DNA from: Sporomusa sp.
GTDB lineage: Bacteria > Bacillota_C > Negativicutes > Sporomusales > Sporomusaceae
Assembly (NCBI GenBank): GCA_029256645.1
Contig: JAQSXM010000235.1
Coordinates: 1-5,985, forward strand
DNA length: 5,985 nucleotides
Direction: 5' to 3'
The notes under the pieces were generated by a model. The model was given only the letters and a program-made list of their open reading frames with translations. It made no database searches and was not told the DNA's origin. A program made the translations under genes and the position numbers. Within the stretch, counting starts at the first letter, position 1, and each line of letters starts with the position of its first letter. This document shows positions 1-5,985 of the stretch, in pieces.

Positions 1-1353
1 TGGCAGCATCAGCGTGTAACCACCAGCCCGGCCGCGTGGAATAATTGATACCTTATGCACAGGATCAGTATGAGTTAACATCATGCCGACAAGAGCATGC
101 CCTGCCTCATGATAGGCAGTGAGCTTTTTCTCTTTATCGCTGATAACCTTAGACTTGCGCTCCGGTCCTGCCACAACCCGCTCGACAGCTTCCTCAAGCT
201 CCGGCATTTCGATACGGCGCTTATTGCGCCTGGCAGCCAATAACGCTGCTTCATTGACCATATTGCTCAAATCGGCCCCAGTAAAGCCCGGAGCACGACG
301 TGCCAGCACATCGAGGTCCACTTCCTTGGCAACAGGCTTGCCCTTAGTATGCACTTTGAGTATTTCCAGCCTGCCTTTTACGTCAGGTCGGTCAACCACA
401 ATTTGGCGGTCAAAGCGTCCCGGGCGCAACAGTGCCGGGTCGAGAATGTCCGGGCGATTGGTGGCGGCGATGATAATAATACCTTCATTAACACCAAAGC
501 CATCCATTTCAACAAGCAGCTGATTCAATGTCTGCTCCCGCTCGTCGTGGCCGCCGCCAAGGCCTGCGCCGCGCTGCCGGCCAACAGCGTCAATCTCGTC
601 GATGAACACAATGCAGGGGGCACTTTTCTTGGCCTGTTCAAACAGATCCCGTACCCTTGATGCACCAACACCGACAAACATCTCAACAAAATCAGAACCA
701 CTGATGCTAAAGAATGGGACACCGGCTTCACCGGCTACGGCACGTGCTAACAGCGTTTTACCGGTGCCAGGCGGTCCAAATAACAGCACCCCTTTGGGGA
801 TACGCGCTCCTAAATCATTAAACTTTTTAGGATGCTTCAGGAACTCAACAACCTCTTCCAGTTCCTGCTTGGATTCATCAGCTCCTGCCACATCGCCAAA
901 TGTAACCTTGGTTTTCTCTTCGCCATGGAGCTTAGCCCGTGATTTGCCAAAAGACATTACCCGGTTGCCGCCACCCTGTGTCTGCTGCATGATAAAAAAC
1001 CATACACCAATTAACAAAAGCATTGGCAGAATCGATGAAAAAATAGTCGTCCACCACGGCGGCTGAGGCGGCTGTTCCGCCTTAATATCTACACCCTTAT
1101 CCCTGAGCTGGTTAATCAGCGTGGGATCATTTGGAGCAATGGTAGCAAACTCCTGCCCATCTTTGAGTTTGCCGCGAATGGTATTCTCAACAATAGTCAC
1201 CCGCTCAACCTTCTGCTCTTCTACCTGCTTTAGAAACTGGGTATAGCTAATTTCCTGCTTAGGGGTCGTCCGTGATGAATAATAGTCGATTATCGAAATG
1301 GCTATAATGATAATCAACAGGTAAAAACTTACATTTCGGAAAAACTTGTTCAA
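1..1353 (-). CDS. ftsH: FtsH, ATP-dependent membrane zinc metalloprotease (C-terminus outside window)
   Basis: FtsH is a hexameric AAA+ protease of the cytoplasmic membrane that unfolds and degrades membrane and regulatory proteins. I translated this frame directly: 451 codons are present, about two thirds of a usual FtsH, and it stays open to the left edge. Visible parts in order are TM1 at about residues 8-22, an extracytoplasmic segment, TM2 at about 103-122, a Gly-rich linker (TQGGGN), Walker A GPPGTGKT at 193-200, the pore motif FVG at 226-228, Walker B FIDEID at 250-255, the second region of homology from TNRPD (298) with arginine-finger candidates R310 and R313, and the zinc motif HEAGH at 415-419. 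The third zinc ligand would lie beyond the window. The start is TTG at 1353, chosen because GAGGAGGG lies 7 bases upstream and TM1 follows at once; a tandem TTG at 1356 is too close to that site. Identity is certain; the start is very likely. Confidence 0.98.
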   Translation of the reverse strand, partial: MNKFFRNVSFYLLIIIIAISIIDYYSSRTTPKQEISYTQFLKQVEEQKVERVTIVENTIRGKLKDGQEFATIAPNDPTLINQLRDKGVDIKAEQPPQPPWWTTIFSSILPMLLLIGVWFFIMQQTQGGGNRVMSFGKSRAKLHGEEKTKVTFGDVAGADESKQELEEVVEFLKHPKKFNDLGARIPKGVLLFGPPGTGKTLLARAVAGEAGVPFFSISGSDFVEMFVGVGASRVRDLFEQAKKSAPCIVFIDEIDAVGRQRGAGLGGGHDEREQTLNQLLVEMDGFGVNEGIIIIAATNRPDILDPALLRPGRFDRQIVVDRPDVKGRLEILKVHTKGKPVAKEVDLDVLARRAPGFTGADLSNMVNEAALLAARRNKRRIEMPELEEAVERVVAGPERKSKVISDKEKKLTAYHEAGHALVGMMLTHTDPVHKVSIIPRGRAGGYTLMLP

Positions 1354-1360
1354 CAAGTAG

Positions 1361-1368
1361 CCCTCCTC
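1361..1368 (-). promoter_or_regulatory. Ribosome binding site of ftsH
   Basis: On the minus strand this reads GAGGAGGG, a strong Shine-Dalgarno match ending 7 bases before TTG at 1353. It decides the start, because no ATG or GTG in the right place precedes the first membrane segment. A second in-frame TTG at 1356 would leave only 4 bases. Confidence 0.85.
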
Positions 1369-1420
1369 TCGCTGGACCACAAAAACGGCGTTAGAAACAT
1401 GTTACCATTCATATCGCATA

Positions 1421-1449
1421 ATTATAGCATACTAAGTAATAATTGACAA
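1421..1449 (-). promoter_or_regulatory. Vegetative (sigma-A type) promoter of ftsH
   Basis: On the minus strand there is a -35 element TTGTCA at 1444-1449 (5 of 6 consensus bases), a 17-base spacer and a perfect -10 element TATAAT at 1421-1426. TG sits at the extended -10 position (TGCTATAAT). Transcription should start near 1414, giving an ftsH leader of about 60 bases. It lies in the 110-base gap between hpt and ftsH. This gap has no convincing terminator, so ftsH may also receive read-through from the hpt transcript. The match is seen in the sequence; its activity is inferred. Confidence 0.85.
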
Positions 1450-1463
1450 TTAAGGAAAAACAT

Positions 1464-2015
1464 TTATCCTGCATAGGCCTCCGGCTTAAGAACCCCGATA
1501 AACGGGAGATTACGATATTTTTCAGCATAATCCAGTCCATAACCAATGACAAAGTAGTCGGGAATAGTAAAACCATTGTAGGCAATTGGCACCTCCACTT
1601 TACGACGCTCAGGCTTGTTTAACAGGGTACAGATTTTAATGCTGGCAGGCTTACGCGACCACAGGTTCTCCATCAGATAGTTAAGTGTCAGCCCTGAATC
1701 AATAATATCCTCGACAATAAGCACATGCTTATTCTCCACGTCCTCGTCCAGGTCTTTTAAAATCCTGACAACGCCACTGGACGAAGTAGCGGCACCATAA
1801 CTGGAAACAGCCATAAAATCAATAGCTACAGTCTGATTGATAGCCCGGGCCAAGTCAGCCATAAAGATGACGGCACCGCGTAAAATGCCAATCATCAATA
1901 TTTCTTTGCCCGCATAATCAGCAGTGATCGCTTCACCCATTTCTTTAATCCGGGCAGCAAGCTCTTCCTCACTAAACAATATCTTCTCCACGTCATCCAT
2001 CATATTATTACTCAT
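1464..2015 (-). CDS. hpt: Hypoxanthine(-guanine) phosphoribosyltransferase
   Basis: This cytosolic purine-salvage enzyme transfers the phosphoribosyl group of PRPP to hypoxanthine or guanine, giving IMP or GMP. The 183-residue product is of normal length for bacterial Hpt. Motifs are LRG at 45-47, the flexible-loop segment starting SSYG at 71, the PRPP-binding loop [11 protein letters not shown] at 101-111 with the likely catalytic D106, the base-contacting lysine K134 in LLNKP, and GYGLDY at 158-163 with the conserved D162. The start is set at ATG 2015, two bases after the tilS stop, with AGGAGG 10 bases upstream. An in-frame TTG at 2021 would overlap the tilS stop but leaves only 4 bases after the binding site; ATG codons 4 to 5 residues further in are also possible. 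The spacing points to coupling with tilS, the usual partner in Firmicutes. Identity is secure. Confidence 0.97.
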   Translation of the reverse strand: MSNNMMDDVEKILFSEEELAARIKEMGEAITADYAGKEILMIGILRGAVIFMADLARAINQTVAIDFMAVSSYGAATSSSGVVRILKDLDEDVENKHVLIVEDIIDSGLTLNYLMENLWSRKPASIKICTLLNKPERRKVEVPIAYNGFTIPDYFVIGYGLDYAEKYRNLPFIGVLKPEAYAG

Positions 2016-2017
2016 AT

Positions 2018-3409
2018 TCAAATTTCCTCCTGTTTAGTAATAGTAAGCTGCAAAATTTTTTTTGTATTGCCAGTGATTCGGCCATGTTCACCCTGGCGAT
2101 AGCCGGCCACCCAGATGATTTCCTGTTGGTCAGAAATAACCGGAACAGAGTCCCGCTGATGTTCAGGTACCTTCGTGTCAATGAAAAACTCTTTGAGTTT
2201 CTTGCTGCCATTAAGCCCGAATGGTCTAAATCGGTCGCCAGGCCGGCGTGCCCGGAGGGTAAGCGGCAAGCAAAGTTTATCAAGATCAAATGCAGCTGTT
2301 TCCCGTCCCGGCCTGGCAGACGGCATGGAAACAATTTCTGCTGATAACGCCATGCCATTTACCCTTGTTATGCCAGGTATAGCTACTTGTGCCGGTGCAA
2401 TATCCGCTCTAGGGCCTGCCCCGGTCGTACAATCTGCTCCCACTGCCACTTCCAGTGCCGTATATGTCTTTCTGGCGATCAGTCCCCCTGGCAGTATCAT
2501 CTGTGATCCAACTGTACCTAGTAGCGCCATATTAATTAAATTTTCCACATGGGCAAAGCTTATTCCTGTCAGGGCGCCGCGTTTTTTCTCTATAACCAGC
2601 CGAACACACTCGCGCTGCATTGCCGGGTGCAGCTCAGCCAAAGCCTGGCTGTTAATTGTGGCTTTGCTGCCGTCGTCGCTGATCACTGTTCCCCATAGTT
2701 TGGCAGCTTCCAGTAAAATATAGTCATGTTCATCCCCGGCCAGCACCGCCAGCCGCCATAGCGCCTCACGAATGGCAGGATTATAATCGGTTTCAAGGGC
2801 TGGCAGCAGATTCAGCCTAACGCGATTTCTTAAATAGTCAGTCGTAAAATTGGAGCTGTCCTGACGGGGATCTAATTTATGCAGAGCACAATAGTCTTCA
2901 ATCTCTGAGCGACTTACCGGCAGAAATGGTCTTACAATGCCGCCGCTTAGTGGACGCATCCCTCTAAGTCCGCCACTACCGGCACCGCGCAGCAAATTGA
3001 TCAACACTGTTTCCACCTGATCATCGCGATGATGGCCTGTTGCAATCCGGGCCCCACCCCAACTGGCGGCTACTTGGCGCAGATACTGGTAGCGCAGTAT
3101 TCTTCCGGCTTCCTCTGCTGACATTTTATTGGCCTCTTGATAGGCAGGAACATTAATAGACGTCACATGACATTCAAGACCCAGACCAGCGGAGAAATCA
3201 GCGACAAATCCTGCTTCTAACGCTGCCTCAGGTCGAAACATATGATTTACATGGGCTACAGCTAAACAAAAGCCATATTCATCTTTCAGTCTGTTGAGCA
3301 TATGTACTAATGCCAGCGAATCGGGTCCACCCGAGCAGGCCGCCAAAACCCGGCTGCCTGGTACAAATAGCTTATGATTATTCACCCATGACTTTACTTT
3401 ATCAAGCAT
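2018..3409 (-). CDS. tilS: tRNA(Ile)-lysidine synthase TilS
   Basis: TilS attaches lysine to the wobble cytidine (C34) of the tRNA-Ile with anticodon CAU, using ATP. This switches its amino acid from Met to Ile and its reading from AUG to AUA; the enzyme is normally essential in bacteria. The 463-residue product is the long form with an N-terminal ATPase, a middle domain and a C-terminal domain. Visible motifs are the PP-loop SGGPDS at 26-31, HVNH at 53-56, [10 protein letters not shown] at 125-134, the conserved stretch from DPRQDSSN (180) to RNRVR (194-198), and a C-terminal domain with [11 protein letters not shown] at 388-398 and KKLKEFF at 403-409. It starts 3 bases after the stop of the upstream exporter gene, with GGGGA as ribosome binding site 6 bases before ATG. 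Its stop lies 2 bases before the hpt start. The usual neighbours spoIIE, hpt and ftsH all support the call. Confidence 0.97.
   Translation of the reverse strand: MLDKVKSWVNNHKLFVPGSRVLAACSGGPDSLALVHMLNRLKDEYGFCLAVAHVNHMFRPEAALEAGFVADFSAGLGLECHVTSINVPAYQEANKMSAEEAGRILRYQYLRQVAASWGGARIATGHHRDDQVETVLINLLRGAGSGGLRGMRPLSGGIVRPFLPVSRSEIEDYCALHKLDPRQDSSNFTTDYLRNRVRLNLLPALETDYNPAIREALWRLAVLAGDEHDYILLEAAKLWGTVISDDGSKATINSQALAELHPAMQRECVRLVIEKKRGALTGISFAHVENLINMALLGTVGSQMILPGGLIARKTYTALEVAVGADCTTGAGPRADIAPAQVAIPGITRVNGMALSAEIVSMPSARPGRETAAFDLDKLCLPLTLRARRPGDRFRPFGLNGSKKLKEFFIDTKVPEHQRDSVPVISDQQEIIWVAGYRQGEHGRITGNTKKILQLTITKQEEI
2026..2031 (-). promoter_or_regulatory. Ribosome binding site of hpt, inside the end of tilS
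   Basis: On the minus strand this is a perfect AGGAGG located within the last codons of tilS. It is 10 bases from ATG 2015 and 4 bases from TTG 2021, which favours the ATG. Ribosomes finishing tilS pass over it, which fits translational coupling. Confidence 0.8.
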
Positions 3410-3412
3410 ATT

Positions 3413-3862
3413 CTATCCCCGGCTCTCTACCTGATAGTCTGTACTTATGCGGGTTAAGCGATACAAAGTAGAACTTACAAAAATGCCAAAAGCAATGGCT
3501 CCCCCCGTTAAGAGTGTCAACATACCCATCGCTACTCCCTCATTATACTGGCCTTCTACCATAAAGCGCATTGCAGTGTATGCTTCACGGCCTGGTACCA
3601 AGGGAATAAAGCCAGGCACAATAAAAATTGTTGCCGGTTTCTTTAAGACTCTGGCTAAGAGTTCAGCGAGCAGCCCCACAGCCATGCTGCCCAGAAAGTT
3701 TGCCATAATACTGTTCACACCATTCAAAACGACCAAATACATAACTACCCATCCCACTACCCCGGTAACACTGGCATATATAAGCAGAGTACGGGGAATG
3801 CGGTACAATACACCGATAGCAATGCTCATAGCCAAAACCGCAACTACTTTAACAAGAAACAT
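3413..3862 (-). CDS. ThrE family exporter, small subunit (ThrE_2 / YjjB type membrane protein)
   Basis: This is a 149-residue, very hydrophobic inner-membrane protein with about five likely membrane segments (near residues 3-20, 27-46, 54-71, 78-95 and 112-133). The family signature is VPGFIPLVPG at 82-91, followed by a short loop and a final helix. It matches the small half of the threonine/serine exporter superfamily. In E. coli the matching pair YjjP/YjjB has been linked to succinate export, while the fused actinobacterial ThrE exports threonine and serine, so the substrate here is unknown. I chose ATG 3862, which gives the family-typical short N-terminus and has a run of seven Gs 4 bases upstream. 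An in-frame GTG at 3886 would add 8 residues and overlap the previous gene by 11 bases, but has no evident binding site. The gene sits 13 bases after the large subunit and 3 bases before tilS. Family confident, substrate not. Confidence 0.88.
   Translation of the reverse strand: MFLVKVVAVLAMSIAIGVLYRIPRTLLIYASVTGVVGWVVMYLVVLNGVNSIMANFLGSMAVGLLAELLARVLKKPATIFIVPGFIPLVPGREAYTAMRFMVEGQYNEGVAMGMLTLLTGGAIAFGIFVSSTLYRLTRISTDYQVESRG
3416..3420 (-). promoter_or_regulatory. G-rich ribosome binding site of tilS
   Basis: On the minus strand GGGGA stands 6 bases before the tilS ATG and overlaps the end of the upstream exporter gene. It can pair with the CCUCC core of 16S rRNA only by accepting a G-U wobble. 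It supports the ATG at 3409. Confidence 0.55.
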
Positions 3863-3866
3863 GTTG

Positions 3867-3873
3867 CCCCCCC
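3867..3873 (-). promoter_or_regulatory. Poly-G ribosome binding site of the small exporter subunit
   Basis: On the minus strand a run of seven Gs precedes ATG 3862 by 4 bases, between the stop of the large subunit and the start of the small one. A homopolymer here is unusual as a Shine-Dalgarno site, and its length could vary by slippage, which would change the spacing. Confidence 0.55.
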
Positions 3874-3875
3874 GT

Positions 3876-4637
3876 TCAATAAGCACTGACCGCCAAAATG
3901 ATCACAACACCCATGGATACAGCTACCGCGGTAAGCGCGGCATCCAGGCCACGTGATAACCCACTTAACAGGTCCCCGGCGATTACGTCCCGAATCGCGT
4001 TAGTGATCGCTACTCCGGGTACCAGCGGCATGATTCCCCCCACAACAACATTGTCCGGTCTGAGCTCCGGCCATATATATTGAAACAGCATCCCTACCAG
4101 TGCGGCTGTCATACCGCCCAAAAACTCAAAGGTAAACTTGACACCATGCAGACGGGAAATAACATGAGCAATATACCGAACAGTCAGCGCGGTAAAGAAT
4201 GCCGCCATGCTCTCAGCTATGCCGGCATTCAAGAGAATTGCAGCCGATCCGCCGACTACTCCGGATGCCAGCATTGAGGGCACCAGCGAAAACCCGGTTC
4301 GTTCTCTGGCAATTTGTTCGAGGTGAGCATATGCGCCTTGATAGTCTATCCGCCGGTCCGAAAGCTGCCTGGACAATTCATTAACCTTAGCGATACGATC
4401 AAGGTTAATCGTACGGTCATGTACCCGCCGCATAATAGTGCTTGTCCTGCCTGTTTTATCGGTCACAGTAACAAACACACCTGTTGGAATAACAAAACTT
4501 TCCACTTGCACTGCGCCTAAGGACCGGGCCACATGAAACATAGTTTCTTCTACCCGGCTGGTCTCGGCCCCATTTCTCAGCATAATATCCCCGGACAGAA
4601 TTGTTATGTCAATTATCTGTTCTAACAGGATTTGCAT
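3876..4637 (-). CDS. ThrE family exporter, large subunit (ThrE / YjjP type membrane protein)
   Basis: This 253-residue protein is the large half of the split ThrE exporter. The first 112 residues or so are soluble and carry the family motif GAETSRVEET at 23-32. About five membrane segments follow (near 115-137, 141-160, 170-188, 195-213 and 232-250). The signature MPLVPGVAITNAIRD lies at 203-217. The length agrees with E. coli YjjP (about 256), and the next gene is its YjjB-type partner, so the two should form one transporter in the cytoplasmic membrane. Amino acid (Thr/Ser) or dicarboxylate export is possible on family grounds; neither can be decided from sequence. ATG 4637 is preceded by GGGGG with 5 bases between. 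It is the first gene after the spoIIE terminator and so the likely first gene of the exporter-tilS-hpt unit. Confidence 0.9.
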   Translation of the reverse strand: MQILLEQIIDITILSGDIMLRNGAETSRVEETMFHVARSLGAVQVESFVIPTGVFVTVTDKTGRTSTIMRRVHDRTINLDRIAKVNELSRQLSDRRIDYQGAYAHLEQIARERTGFSLVPSMLASGVVGGSAAILLNAGIAESMAAFFTALTVRYIAHVISRLHGVKFTFEFLGGMTAALVGMLFQYIWPELRPDNVVVGGIMPLVPGVAITNAIRDVIAGDLLSGLSRGLDAALTAVAVSMGVVIILAVSAY

Positions 4638-4642
4638 ACTTA

Positions 4643-4647
4643 CCCCC
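4643..4647 (-). promoter_or_regulatory. G-rich ribosome binding site of the large exporter subunit
   Basis: On the minus strand GGGGG lies 5 bases before ATG 4637, a normal spacing. It pairs with the anti-Shine-Dalgarno CCUCC with one G-U wobble. No other purine-rich site is close enough to serve this start. Confidence 0.6.
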
Positions 4648-4680
4648 GTCGCAGCCTGTTTTAGTTGTCAATTCGCGCTT

Positions 4681-4708
4681 GCAGGACTAATTTCCTGCCA
4701 TAAATTAG
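4681..4708 (-). promoter_or_regulatory. Two overlapping, mutually exclusive hairpins in the leader of the exporter gene
   Basis: On the minus strand CTAATTT (4702-4708) can pair with AAATTAG (4687-4693), a perfect 7-bp stem with an 8-base loop. Alternatively GCAGGA (4693-4698) can pair with TCCTGC (4681-4686), a perfect 6-bp stem with a 6-base loop. The segments overlap, so only one can form at a time. Neither is followed by a T-tract. They lie between the candidate promoter and the first exporter gene, so they could be a leader switch or, as DNA, an operator. The structure is seen; the role is a guess. Confidence 0.4.
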
Positions 4709-4717
4709 ACATTATGG

Positions 4718-4747
4718 TAGTCTTTCCTATGTCAGCGAAAAATAAAC
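4718..4747 (-). promoter_or_regulatory. Candidate forespore (sigma-F type) promoter for the exporter-tilS-hpt unit
   Basis: On the minus strand GTTTA (4743-4747) fits the B. subtilis sigma-F -35 consensus GYWTA. GGAAAGACTA (4718-4727) fits the -10 consensus GGNNANAHTR at every fixed position. The spacer is 15 bases, against 15-16 reported. The -35 part overlaps the T-tract of the spoIIE terminator. Start would be near 4711, leaving a leader of about 74 bases. A weak vegetative alternative sits in the same place, with -10 CATAAT at 4711-4716 and a poor -35 TTCGCT at 4734-4739. The match is seen; use by sigma-F is inferred. Confidence 0.4.
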
Positions 4748-4792
4748 GGGGCAAATTGAGTCATGGATTCTTTCCCTGACTCAATTTACCCC
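4737..4792 (-). terminator. Rho-independent terminator of spoIIE
   Basis: On the minus strand, beginning 5 bases after the spoIIE stop codon, a 16-bp stem forms between 4777-4792 and 4748-4763. It has one G-U wobble, four G-C pairs at its base and a 13-base loop. It is followed by GTTTATTTTT. On the plus strand the wobble becomes a C-A mismatch and no T-tract follows, so it acts in the spoIIE direction. Confidence 0.95.
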
Positions 4793-4797
4793 AACCA

Positions 4798-5985
4798 CTA
4801 CTGCACGATCTCCGGCCGCTCAGCCACCCTGGCTACCAGCACGGCCATATCATCTTTTGCCACGCCTCCCGACAGGTCAATCGCCTGTTTTAATAACCTT
4901 TCGGCAATATCCTGGGGCCGCTCACTGCTGGTGCGTCGGAGGAAGTTTGCCACCCAGGTTTCCCTGTCGGCACTGCGAGCGGCATCAATGACCCCATCAC
5001 TTACCATAACAACAATATCACCTGGAGCTAATGTCCGTCTGACAGGTTCGATTTCGACATTCTCCAATATTCCCATCGGCGGTGCGGCCGGATTAATTGT
5101 TGTTACCTCCCGGACTCTTTTTATATAGCTTGGCGCCGAACCCACTTTCAGAAACTCTGTTTCACCGGTAAACGTGTCGATCACTGCCATATCCACTGTA
5201 GCAAACATATCTCCTGGCATTTTAATCAGCAACATTGAGTTAACAGTCTTAACCGCAGTGTCGACTTCAAAGCCTGCTGCCAGCAGCTGCTGCAAAAACA
5301 TCACAGCATGTCCGCTCCCGCTAGCCGCGGCTTCACCACTGCCCATACCGTCACTTAAAATGAGAGCCGTTCGTCCCCTGCTAACAGGCTGGGCGACGCA
5401 GGTATCACCAGATACCCCGCCTGTTTCTTTAGCCACTGTTGCCATACCTGTTTCCACAAAATAACGCTCCCCCAATTCCATTGTCAGTTTACAGGTCTTG
5501 TGCCGTACTTTACTGCCGCATTCAGCATGCAGTGTCATTTTCTCCTGCAATAAGTTGGCTGTAAGCGGCAGAATCGTATTAACGCATTCCCGGGTACCAC
5601 AACACACATCTTTCTGGGCCTCTACTGTCACCTTGCCCCGTTCGCCAATCACCCGTACCCCACTCAGCGAACATCCTAACACAGCTGCCCGTTCTGACAG
5701 CATCTCGGCTACCTCAGCGTCTGTCTGCGGCCCCTTTTTTAGCTCTTGGGCCAGATTGCCAATGATAATCCCGGTAGCCTTAATTTGTTCCACAGCCACC
5801 AGGCGGCACTCAGTCAGCTTTTTATGCCAATACCAATGTGTCCTGTTGCTTTCTGCCACCTCACTGATAAGGTCAACCAACACTTGCCGGCTTACACACA
5901 TTTTTTTTATGGTATCTGGAATGGCATCTGACTTAAGCTTCCCGGCCTCAGCCAGAGCCAGCATATCAAGCATTGCCTGGTAGGT
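4798..5985 (-). CDS. spoIIE: Stage II sporulation protein E, C-terminal part with PP2C phosphatase domain
   Basis: SpoIIE is the membrane serine phosphatase of the asymmetric division septum. It dephosphorylates SpoIIAA, which frees sigma-F in the forespore. The frame is open to the right edge and 395 residues are present; against about 830 in B. subtilis, the membrane part and much of the central region lie outside. Counting from the first codon in the window, residues 1 to about 170 belong to the central regulatory region. This region is Cys-rich (C128, C129, C134, C156, C165 among others). The rest is a PP2C fold with SGD at 192-194, SDGMGSG at 211-217, the FLKVGSAPSYIK segment from about 278, SDG at 329-331 and KDD at 377-379. 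The metal-binding aspartates expected of the family are therefore present (D194, D212, D330, D379) and the domain looks active. ATG at 5973 is internal, not the start. The gene ends with its own terminator and marks the organism as an endospore former. Confidence 0.97.
   Translation of the reverse strand, partial: TYQAMLDMLALAEAGKLKSDAIPDTIKKMCVSRQVLVDLISEVAESNRTHWYWHKKLTECRLVAVEQIKATGIIIGNLAQELKKGPQTDAEVAEMLSERAAVLGCSLSGVRVIGERGKVTVEAQKDVCCGTRECVNTILPLTANLLQEKMTLHAECGSKVRHKTCKLTMELGERYFVETGMATVAKETGGVSGDTCVAQPVSRGRTALILSDGMGSGEAAASGSGHAVMFLQQLLAAGFEVDTAVKTVNSMLLIKMPGDMFATVDMAVIDTFTGETEFLKVGSAPSYIKRVREVTTINPAAPPMGILENVEIEPVRRTLAPGDIVVMVSDGVIDAARSADRETWVANFLRRTSSERPQDIAERLLKQAIDLSGGVAKDDMAVLVARVAERPEIVQ

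Noticed and set aside
119..1066. Open frames on the plus strand across the ftsH region (119-523, 349-660, 602-1066)
   Set aside because: They lie antisense to clearly recognisable FtsH motifs, have low-complexity Ser/Thr/Ala-rich translations and show no family resemblance.
1440..1452. The TAATTGACAATTA palindrome as an hpt terminator
   Set aside because: The 6-bp AT-rich arms leave a one-base loop that cannot fold as a hairpin, and no T-run follows.
2008..2723. Open frames overlapping tilS (2008-2358 minus; 2084-2344 and 2175-2723 plus)
   Set aside because: They are shadows of tilS, whose own frame carries the family motifs over its whole length.
4666..4671. Perfect TTGACA on the minus strand before the large exporter subunit, as a -35 box
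   Set aside because: A -10 box 17 bases on would fall on the GGGGG ribosome binding site, and no TATAAT-like sequence is there.
5971..5973. ATG at 5973 as the start of a separate short phosphatase gene
   Set aside because: The frame stays open upstream to the window edge (Thr-Tyr-Gln-Ala precede it) and the first residues continue the central region of SpoIIE, so it is an internal methionine.
3447..5983. Other plus-strand frames opposite the exporter genes and spoIIE
   Set aside because: The minus frames are real members of known families; the plus frames have no credible start signals or recognisable domains.
1..5985. A mobile element, phage island, CRISPR array, RNA gene or toxin-antitoxin pair
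   Set aside because: No long direct or inverted terminal repeats, spaced repeats, tRNA- or rRNA-like sequence or transposase motifs were seen; the window is filled by core genes.

Overview
The window is a compact stretch of chromosome from an endospore-forming member of the Firmicutes. Every convincing gene is on the minus strand, so transcription runs from high to low coordinates. In transcription order the genes are the C-terminal part of spoIIE (4798-5985, running off the right edge), a two-gene ThrE-type exporter (3876-4637 and 3413-3862), tilS (2018-3409), hpt (1464-2015) and the first 451 codons of ftsH (1-1353, running off the left edge). The order spoIIE, tilS, hpt, ftsH is a well-known core arrangement in spore-forming Firmicutes. 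The exporter pair inserted between spoIIE and tilS is the feature that departs from the Bacillus arrangement. Roughly balanced base composition together with this order would suit a spore-forming anaerobe such as the Sporomusa/Pelosinus group (Negativicutes) or a relative. That placement is inference, not something the sequence proves.

Region by region. spoIIE ends with a strong rho-independent terminator at 4737-4792. A 160-base gap follows, with a candidate promoter whose elements match the forespore sigma-F consensus (4718-4747) and two overlapping, mutually exclusive hairpins (4681-4708). The exporter pair, tilS and hpt then follow as a tight unit with gaps of 13, 3 and 2 bases, which indicates a single transcript with probable translational coupling. 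After hpt there is a 110-base gap without a recognisable terminator. It carries a near-consensus extended -10 vegetative promoter (1421-1449) and a strong ribosome binding site for ftsH, which starts at TTG.

Functionally, SpoIIE is the sporulation phosphatase that releases sigma-F. TilS makes the lysidine needed to read AUA codons, Hpt salvages purines, and FtsH is the membrane AAA protease. The two small membrane proteins are the split form of the ThrE exporter family (E. coli YjjP and YjjB type). Their substrate here cannot be read from the sequence.

No RNA genes, mobile elements, CRISPR arrays or phage genes are visible. I did not find a clearly new biological system. The points most worth a second look are the regulatory gap after spoIIE and the coupling of the exporter pair to tilS and hpt.
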